A stretch of 64,000 bases of DNA, taken from the NCBI GenBank assembly GCA_002633005.1, contig NMRA01000536.1, positions 134,440 to 198,439 on the forward strand, in the 5' to 3' direction. Below are positions 55,916 through 64,000 of the stretch, in pieces. The notes under the pieces are model-generated. The model was given only the letters and a program-made list of their open reading frames with translations, did not search any database and had not been told where the DNA came from. The translations under genes were made by a program, and so were the position numbers. How positions within the stretch are numbered: the stretch's first letter is position 1; every line of letters starts with the position of its first letter. The DNA is from Phoronis australis. Lineage: Eukaryota > Phoronida > Phoronidae.

Positions 55916-58118
55916 GTAAGTTTTTTGTTCATCATCATCACACCATCTTTATCGTCGTTGTCGCCATCACCATCAGAATCACCATTATTATTTTTAACTC
56001 GACTGTGACTGACCGTTCCACAATGGTACAGTGGAGAATGAATTTCAGCTGAGACATGATGAGAAAAGACTATGTTGATGAGATGATTAGAAATATGAGT
56101 GCATCAATAGGCATAAAGTAAAAAGAAATTGCTAGAACAAAATAAGTGTTGACAGAGTGTCCTAGTTGGTTAAAATACATGTGGATAATGCAATATAGGT
56201 CGAATTTTCGACAGTAGATTCTGGTGTACTCGCAATATTGCATCCCGGGATTTACGGCGGGTGTGCATTGAAAGATAAAAATACCTAAAGCGAACACTAG
56301 GCACCTGCAGTTCCAGTGGTGTAGCGGGGCGTAGGTGCACGTAGGCGCAGCCAACCACCTTTTGGCATTTGAACGTTGAGCTATGTTCAGTGCTCAAGGT
56401 TATAACGTGGGCTTTGAGCGCCTGCTTACCTCTAATTCTACTACTACAGCACTGAATCAGTTCTACGCTTGAAGATGGGGTCTATCTATATTCCGTTTAG
56501 TACCGTGTGCAGGGGTACGTTCAATATGGAGCCGTGTTTCACCTAAATCCCGGAAATGCAATTTCATTGCTGTGTTTGTTTTTCATCTGGAATTGTCTAT
56601 ATTGAATTTTCCACAACGTGATCACCGACCATCGTCAGGTGAATGACATCGTTGGGATTTGAAACCAGCAATGGAGGTTTTATAGGATAAATGTAGAAGT
56701 TGTATAGCTTTGTAAGCTCACGCTTCGGCAAAATAGGTGCCATCTTTTTCAAACTACTTACTGGAGCAACAATTGCATGTTCTGTGTCGACTCATGTGTA
56801 ATAGCCTATCTGCCTTCAGTCGTGTACACTATATACAACTGTGGATACATTGACTCTATATATGCCCAGCTACCTTCCAAAGACAGTTGTGACCAAATGC
56901 TATCTATTAGACCTAAAGAACACTAAACTATGTACATTTTTCAGACAGAGGGTGTCCGCCTAGTTTTCGACGCTTTCAAAGTTCCTGTTATCATTTCGGT
57001 ATTGCTCCGATCACGTGGCACATGGCAAAGATCGCCTGTCGGCAGATGGGAGCCAAACTGGTATCCGTGGAGACATATCCTGAGGATGATTTTATTCTAC
57101 GAAACATCAAATCTCTATCAGGTATATAGCCTACTGATGAGTGGCATATTACATTGGCGATGGCAGGCTTACTAACTATGGTTTAAACTGACGATTGTTT
57201 GCTGAAAAACGTTCACTTAAAATAAATCTGGTATCACTTATCGCGTTGTCACGTGGTTTTTACATTCAGGTTTGATCGCGTGTATAATTGGGCCACAAAA
57301 ATATCATCAGGATGAACTTTCTTCTAAGGCTTATAACTTTGTTCTTCCAATCAACTCCATCGTCTTCTTATCCCAAGAATTGAAAATGGCTGAAATAAAA
57401 CCTTTTACGCCGTTATAATGCTTCGGTGGCTGAGCGTTGAACTAAACTGCCGTGACGAGCAAACGTCATGGGCGTGTTCTGAAGCGCTAATCAGCTGTCA
57501 GCTCTTATCAAGCCGAGAAATCATTTCTAATCTTAATGAGAAAGAATAGAGTCCGATTTTATGATGGTGATGGGCGTAAATCAAAAGTTTTGTTTTGACA
57601 GAGGGCGCTCATCGACGACAAAAATGGTTCCAGGTGATCAGTGCAATGGGCCCACATGCGCGGCCTGCGCACGTCTGGTACAACGTGTACCAGGCAGCGT
57701 GCAATTATTTTTTATCATCGACGCCATTTTGATGTAAAAAATTCTGAATTTTTTCCTTGTGTGCCGACAGATCACTAAATTTTTACATGTACAACGAATA
57801 ACGGTGTTACCATATGGATTTTGGTAATGAATTTCGAAGACTCTGGTGCCATTTTTTGCAGAATCTTCAACTTTGATTGCCTTTTGGACAAGTGGTAACG
57901 ATCTTAGTCGCGATAACCATTGGATTTGGGATTCGACTGGACAAGAGTTCGGCAATTATCGGCCCTGGAGTCCGGGTCAACCGAACGCCGGAGATGGGCA
58001 ATGCCTGATCTACTACGCAGAAGACCTTTGGAGATGGCATGATCTACCCTGTACAGTGAATCAATATAAGGGCAAAGGCACTGGTTTTATATGTGAGAAA
58101 GATATAGCAATGCCCTAA
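55759..58118 (+). CDS. Secreted C-type lectin, 3 exons, 196 aa
   Basis: Exons 55759-55915, 56945-57121 and 57862-58118; every join is in phase 1. Residues 1-19 are a signal peptide (MHSVNFCFITAVTFACAYG). A short amphipathic helix (LGERLERIERLLG) may mediate oligomerisation. One C-type lectin domain then fills the protein, from GCPPSFRRFQSSCYHF to GFICEKD: six cysteines of the long form, AKIACRQMGAKLVSV, FWTSGNDL, WSPGQPNAGDGQC, RWHDLPC. Family role: calcium-dependent sugar binding in extracellular recognition or innate immunity. The specificity loop reads QPN, neither EPN (mannose type) nor QPD (galactose type), and the WND position reads WHD, so sugar preference and calcium binding are uncertain. 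A TATA-like run lies upstream. Confidence 0.92.
56945..57121 (+). CDS. C-type lectin exon 2
   Basis: Acceptor ACATTTTTCAG, donor G|GTATAT; 177 nt. Encodes RGCPPSFRRFQSSCYHFGIA, then WHMAKIACRQMGAKLVSVE and EDDFILRNIKSLS. Confidence 0.92.
57862..58118 (+). CDS. C-type lectin exon 3
   Basis: Acceptor ATTTTTTGCAG; 257 nt to TAA. Encodes LIAFWTSGNDLSRDNHWIWD, GQPNAGDGQCLIYY, RWHDLPC and FICEKD. Confidence 0.95.
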
Positions 58119-58769
58119 GTTATAGCAGTATAATAGTTTTGTTGTCACAGCTAAATTTTATTTATATTTTGTACAGTTATAATTTTTTTTCACCATCTTG
58201 GAAGCTTACAGTGACACGGCACTCGGTCCACATTCCTCGGTCTCGTAATATTCCTTACCATGATAAAATTCTATTTACGCTAGAAACAAGAACATCGAAA
58301 GCATCAGTTACTCAAGAATTTAAACGCTTCACAGTTGAATGGGGTCGTGCAATCCTAAAATTACGAATTCGTAAATGGCGCAGCCAATGTCTTTCCCTCA
58401 CTGCTTTAATGATTTAGATTCAATATTTGCATACAACGACGATTTTTGTAACTTTGAAAGTAAGCTGGCGCATAAGATTCTGTCTAATTTAGCATTGTTT
58501 GTGTAAAACTCAGCAGGTGCACCCGAATGTGAAGTAAACACTATTTTGTGGTGTAGCTATTTTGTGAAACGATAGAACATATTTTTCTATAGAATGTGTT
58601 CAATGAATTGAATCTATTTAATTAATGTCTACAGCGTCTACTGGTGTACTTATCCTTAGCACACGTTCGCGTCGTCTGTGATATGAGTGTTCAAAACATT
58701 GCACTTGATACTAATTATGAGCCGATGATAGATTGTAATCGAAAAAGTTTTGTTGTATTACACATCAGT

Positions 58770-59072
58770 TATCACAACAAACAGTGATTAACCGATTGGC
58801 GACTGCCGCGAAGTCGACATCGGCCAGTACAGGTATCAATATTGTAAACACAGAATAATCGTTAAAATAATCACAAACCTTACCTTTGTATAAAGTCATG
58901 CTTACTTCCCCTCTTAGAAACACCTTTTTCAGGCAATCTCAGATTCAGGTGGCCCGGCTGCAAGCCATTTCACCATGTTTTAAAGGGCTCGCGAAATCGA
59001 GGCTGCCTAATCTATCACCATTAGTGCACGCGCGCCCTCTAGTAATGTAAAGATTGTCGAATAGCCCCATTG
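58770..59072. repeat. Dispersed repeat, copy 2
   Basis: Matches 6096-6385 in the same orientation, with a ~20-bp insertion (TTTTAAAGGGCTCGCGAAATCG). See 6096. Confidence 0.7.
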
Positions 59073-59942
59073 ACTGCACTTTAGGGTTAGTCTATTTCCT
59101 TGTCGAGAGCACATCATTTCCGGCACAATAAATTTCCGGCTTTTGAAATGGATTGTGATTATTATTCATTCAAAAAACCTGCACCGTCACCAATTTCATT
59201 GTTCTTGCCTTCAATAAAGTGTACTTCAACTCCTCATCGATCATACTACGGAATTTGTAATACTAATTTCTGAACTCAACGCATTCACACTCTTTTTTGG
59301 CGGATCATTCCTCAAAATTCTGTGACTTTACTGTCTTAATGACTATGACTATCAACATGTACCTCATATAGTAAAATAACACATCACAACATACCACAAC
59401 AACTATTTAAAGTAGGAAAATTTATTTTTTGAATTAATGCTTTTGTTCACACCAGGAAGGAAACAACCCAGCCAGCACAATATGTTAGATTTGAATACAA
59501 GGACATGGCCTTAAAGACTACACTAACGAAACAGTGAACCCCACAGTTTTTAAGCACACCAATTAGTGTAATCATATTTACTGTTCGTTGATTACGGAAG
59601 TATCAATTGTACATTGATGAAAACAGTGTCTCTAGACTTGATAGCGTTGATTCAAGCAGTGCGAGCTCGCTCACGACACAGATGTGTGAAAAGAATTCGG
59701 ATTGTCTCCACTAGGATGGGCGTGTCATCGTTCTCCAGCAGCAATAAAATTGACTGTAATGTACAGTTAAAAAGTGAGCATGAAGCAGTAACATTTTTAC
59801 CTGGTAAACAAGTCACCTTTAAGTGGCACTTGTATTGTTTGACTTGTCAACAAGTAATCCTAATAGTGGCAATTGTATAAATAAATCAAATAGATGCTGG
59901 TAGTTAACGACAGAAGTTACTGACGGATAAGAATATAAAATA

Positions 59943-60173
59943 GCAAAAATAAAACGACGAGCGTCGGAACTAAAGTATATTAAGATATCCCCTACGTTTC
60001 GAGCGATGCACTCTTTATCAAGGGTATGATGCAGACTGCTGAATAGATGGATATAAATAAAATCGCACAGGTGACCGCAGGTGTCTTTCCATTGAAAGAG
60101 CGCATCGATCGAAACGTGGGGAATATTTTGATATATTTTAGTATCGACGCAAGTCGTTTTATTTTAATATTTT
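59943..60173. mobile_element. ~230-bp element with ~70-bp inverted arms
   Basis: Left arm AAAATAAAACGACGAGCGTCG..CTACGTTTCGAGCGATGCACTCTTT (59943-60016) is complemented by AAAGAGCGCATCGATCGAAACGT..CGACGCAAGTCGTTTTATTTTA (60097-60171). No coding capacity; MITE or retroelement-terminal hairpin. Confidence 0.75.
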
Positions 60174-61655
60174 TGAAATTGTAAAATTTTGACTTGTCAA
60201 CAAGTAATCCTTAAAGTTGTTCTTGCTTCCTGCAACTTATTTGTTTTTATCATAAACAATTAATTAACTCTTGCAAAAAATACATTGAGCTCATTAATCA
60301 GTTTGCAGTGGTCAGTTTGTAAGGAAATGATTCCTAACTCCTGCCTGGTGTTACAACACAAAACAAATATAATGGTGAAGAGACAAATGAAAATCACAAC
60401 CAAATTATGTTCTTTTGTTATTTTTAACAAGTCAGTATCTCAGGACTGTCGTAACGGGGGGGAGGGAGTAAATTGTTTCCAAAATGAACGCCTAGGCCTA
60501 CAAGTAGACATGCCTAATCCCTATTTACTATGTACACACGCCTGTCTATTATACGACAAAAATCTCATATGCAAACCAACTGCTTCAGTTTTAGTGCTAA
60601 GCAATTAAAATTCACAAAAGCGGGTATCGCTAGACATTAATCATTGAGTGCATAAACAAGTATAAATACAAGTACAAGCTCAATGTTTGACATACCCAGC
60701 AAATCTAAGTAATATCAAGTCCTGGTCGCATCGTAAAAGTCAGTGGTAAGTATCCTTTGCATTGGGGATCTATTTCTATAAATAGAATAGGCGTTTCGTG
60801 CGACTCGAAGGGCAGAAGAACAAATAGTTTCGAATTGTGGATTTTCTACCATTTCACATTTGTTTTTGGTAAGACCACCAAAGCTCTCTCACGTTGTAAA
60901 TGGGGTAACTTAAATTTTATTGCAATTATGCATTGTTGATTGTAAAATCACAGCCAACAACCAAAAAACACAGTCGTTCGAGTCCGTATTCCGACCCATT
61001 TCGACACCTTGCCGACAAAAAGCGCCAACTTGAATTAATTTCAGTCAAGATGTCGTGTGCTTTTTGAAAAGCTGCCCAAAGTCACGCAAGTAAGGTTGAA
61101 AATGCTATGATTTGTCAAGCGATGGGAGAAAAAATCATCTGCATTGTTTTACTCGTCCTCGGGTGGATTTTCAATCATGGAAAAGTAAGCAACTTGAAAA
61201 AACAATCCACCATCGCCTTAATTTTCAACAAAAACACACAACTACATGGGCGCACCCAGCGTTCCTAACGTTGTGGACCTTTTGTTACAAAATAGCCGGC
61301 GGACTGAAAAAAAACGGGTGCACCACTGTGAATTAGGCGTTTATTCTTGTTCAGTGGACGTTTGTCTCATTTACTCTGACACTTTGTTTCTCCCACGCGG
61401 ACCTTTTTGCCCACTTCGCCAAATAGGGGGGAGGGCTCATTTGAGCCCCCCGAGCCCCTCCCTTCCCTGGGCGCGCGATGAACCACTCATGTTTTTGCCT
61501 TATCTCAGGCAACGCAGGCAAAACAGGCTCTATGTTGTTGTCATCGCAACAGTTTTTTCAAAAGTATACTTTGAAATATTTTTATTTGTTATTGAAATAT
61601 GTCACTAGTGTTGTTCCGACGAAGCTAGTTAGAAACCTTATGTTTCAGAGTCAAA
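60174..61655. other. Intergenic DNA
   Basis: No supported gene. G/C-rich patch at 61420-61475. Confidence 0.4.
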
Positions 61656-61712
61656 ATGAAGGCTGAAATAGTTGTGTTTCTGGCTATAATCGCGATGGCG
61701 TGGGCTCAGAGG
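61656..61712 (+). CDS. Signal-peptide exon of an unidentified secreted protein
   Basis: ATG in a good context (TCAAAATGA), 19 codons MKAEIVVFLAIIAMAWAQR to the perfect donor GTAAGTTC, phase 0. The product is a textbook signal peptide. The next exon is not found before the window end; a 1.67 kb transposon begins 57 bp into the intron. Confidence 0.6.
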
Positions 61713-61768
61713 GTAAGTTCGTTTATAAACGACACCAAGTGCAGGAGTTCATTGACCAGATAGAACTG

Positions 61769-63436
61769 TTAAAGGAGCATGCTACCCAAAAAACAACCTA
61801 ATTTGTATCAATTTAGATCGAGTAGTTTTACTTCATAACGACACCTACGGTTGCGTTACCTGACACCTGGCAGCAGACGGAGGTGTCGAAATTATGCAAT
61901 GACGTCATCGGTTTCACACGCAGTCTGTTCAGCAGTTCACAACACGGGTTACTGGTGTCAGCTTTTGAAGTCATCGTTTAACACCAATAAATCATCAAAC
62001 TTCGTTATAAAACGCTTGAAAATACATCGAGTTCTTTAACGTGTTGTTTTATTTCGCTCTTACGGATTTATTGGTATTTGGACACACCGTAGCCTACAAA
62101 GTTCGGCAGGCCAATAAGGTCCGAAGCAGGAGATTGGGGCCTGTTCGGAGATAATTTCGAAGTATTTTCCGTGAGATACAGACGGGAGAACCTAGATCTG
62201 TGTTTTTTAGACTTGTGATTTTTTTAGTTCTAAACACAGAACGCTTGTTATCCTGGCCAGTGGCTAGGAGCCCGATCAGGCCCGTCGCGGCCGGGCCGGA
62301 TTGACTCGTTATGCCGGTCAATGGCTCGGAAACTGATCAGACATCACGAACATAAACCAGCCAAAGTTCAGTGGAAACTAAACTTCCAGTCAAGAAAATA
62401 CTATACTAGTGAGCCAACGTAATGTGCACGTGATTATGTTGGTAAGTTAGCCACGAAACTGCAAATCTACTTACTCGTCGGGGGCCGCGAATTCAAGTTC
62501 CGGTTGGCCTTAGGCACCGTCAGGGCAGAAGTTGTACATTGACAATCATTATTTGAGTAATGTAAATGTAAATACAGATTCCCCTAACATCTGGCCGTCA
62601 CGGTGGGATGGAAATCGAGTTGTTTCACAACAGTTTCTGCCAGCAAACACTAAATTAGCATGAGCTCACACGGCCTCGGTCTGAAGTCAATTAGTTTTAT
62701 TGCACCTAAACCCGGTAACGCAGTGATTTATTCATTGCTGGCTTCTCAAATCATTTGCACTCACGAACATTACAAAGGCATTACAAATTGCATCTACTGA
62801 GACAGACTTTGTTTCAGTTTTATACAACTATTGGTTAGGGTGAGAACAATTCATTTTGAAACAGAATGCGCAGTAACATACGCCAGCATGGCAACTCGCA
62901 ATCCCGACTTAGGACGAGCTAGAGCTCATCAGTCCCGACTTCGTAGGTGGATCGTTAAGTCTTACAGGCTATCAATTCGAACAGAAATACAGTGATGAAG
63001 AAATACTAGAGAAGCGCCGTGAACAAGCCCAAACAACGGAACGTATGGAGTTATTTGGTAAGCCGGCATTCGTCAGGCACTGTCGACGTCTGCAGGTCAC
63101 AGACACGGAGATGTTTCACGGCCTTATACTTGCTATTTACAGCGTACATTTCATTCTTCACTACCATGAGCCACTTCCTAAGCGTTTCGGACTCTCGAGG
63201 AAGTAAAAAACGATATACCCGATTTCCTCGCAGCTGCTAAGTTCGGTTGCACCGCAACATAGCGGCATTCACTTTGCATATGAACCACTGACGTCGCTAG
63301 CGTCGTTTCTCACCTTCCTCACAGGTTAACGCGACACCTCTTGGCAAGGTAAGGTCGACCGTATTTGAGGCGATGTGGATATAGACCGATTAAGACGGCA
63401 AAAAGACTAATTAAATCGGGTGGCATTCTCCTTTAA
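61769..63436 (-). mobile_element. 1.67 kb TTAA-flanked DNA transposon, copy 2
   Basis: TTAAAGGAGCATGCTACCC at the left, GGGTGGCATTCTCCTTTAA at the right. It is the inverted counterpart of 24828-26488, diverged by point changes and small indels. No transposase frame. Confidence 0.85.
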
Positions 63437-64000
63437 TATAGACCGGGATCCCAGAGGTTTTTGGGGCATGAAAAGGTCACCAATTTTCTTTGGTGCCACA
63501 GTGCTCTATGGGTATCGTGATGCTTGGAAATGGCCGCCTGGCAGGTTCGCTCTGGTGGGTGTGGTCAGGGGAGCCAAGAGAATGACAGTCAAAAATTGAG
63601 CTAGATCAAGTTTTCTGGTTACCACTTCAAACTGCCTTGGATACCGACTACGTAATCCACTGTATCAAAATTGGTCACTGCCAGACAATTTCAGTGGTGG
63701 GGAGTATCAGCCAGACGGTTATAAACAAGGTTATTATTTCGTCTACATTTTCTTACTTGGTACAGTGTATCCACGTTAACCGTGACTACGCAAGTGAACA
63801 CAAGCGTACACAGTAAACGCTCAATTAGCGGGTGTATTAACCGCTTACTACCATGTGAATATCTGCATTCGCACTTTTGAACTATAAGCACTGCCAAGTA
63901 CTTGTCTTCTTAATTAATGTTTTGTGCTATAACAAAGGTACATTTTGTCAGATCTGTGTTGCTATGACTGCCTCCATACATATTCCAGAGATTGTTCTCC
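63437..64000. other. Window end, no gene seen
   Basis: If the gene at 61656 continues, this is its first intron. Confidence 0.4.

Noticed and set aside
1-64000. CRISPR arrays, operons, bacterial promoters or a prokaryotic defence island
   Set aside because: The window is clearly animal DNA with GT..AG introns; no such structures were seen.

Overview
This window is draft genomic DNA of an animal, most likely a marine invertebrate. Genes are small, spliced and far apart (GT..AG introns), AT-rich intergenic DNA is full of non-autonomous DNA transposons, and four runs of N mark assembly gaps. Lineage is inferred only from gene content: a secreted astacin fused to a farnesoic-acid-methyltransferase-like domain, a GM2-activator-like lipid-binding protein, a secreted C-type lectin and C2H2 zinc-finger genes with acidic IKEEV-type leaders. 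These suggest a cephalochordate, hemichordate or lophotrochozoan; I cannot name the species. Most genes below were assembled by hand from splice sites and reading phase, because the open reading frames alone hide them.

Layout. 1-3.6 kb: 3' exons of an unrecognised nuclear protein (+). 6.7-8.2 kb: a decayed zinc-finger gene that keeps an intact leader of about ten acidic repeats rich in SUMO-type motifs. 8.3-9.5 kb: a repetitive tract with eight CTCF-like motifs in one orientation. 11.7-13.6 kb: an intact zinc-finger gene with 17 good fingers. 16.0-29.2 kb (-): an astacin metalloprotease gene whose two catalytic-site exons occur twice inside a 2.6 kb tandem duplication. 30.6-33.9 kb (-): a minimal divergent protein kinase of 259 aa. 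36.3-39.8 kb (-): a putative two-exon gene of unknown function. 42.1-52.3 kb (+): a complete four-exon GM2-activator/ML-domain gene, its introns carrying two DNA transposons and a broken L1/Tx1-like LINE. 55.7-58.1 kb (+): a complete three-exon secreted C-type lectin. 61.7 kb (+): a lone signal-peptide exon of another secreted protein.

Mobile DNA dominates the rest. There is a CAGTGGCGGATC-ended family with exact 5-bp target duplications, a pair of 1.66 kb TTAA-flanked elements, a GGGCCYGTTCC-ended MITE family, a fold-back element 45 bp upstream of an exon, and several dispersed or tandem repeats. The secreted protease, lipid-binding protein and lectin are separate neighbouring genes; nothing shows that they act in one pathway.
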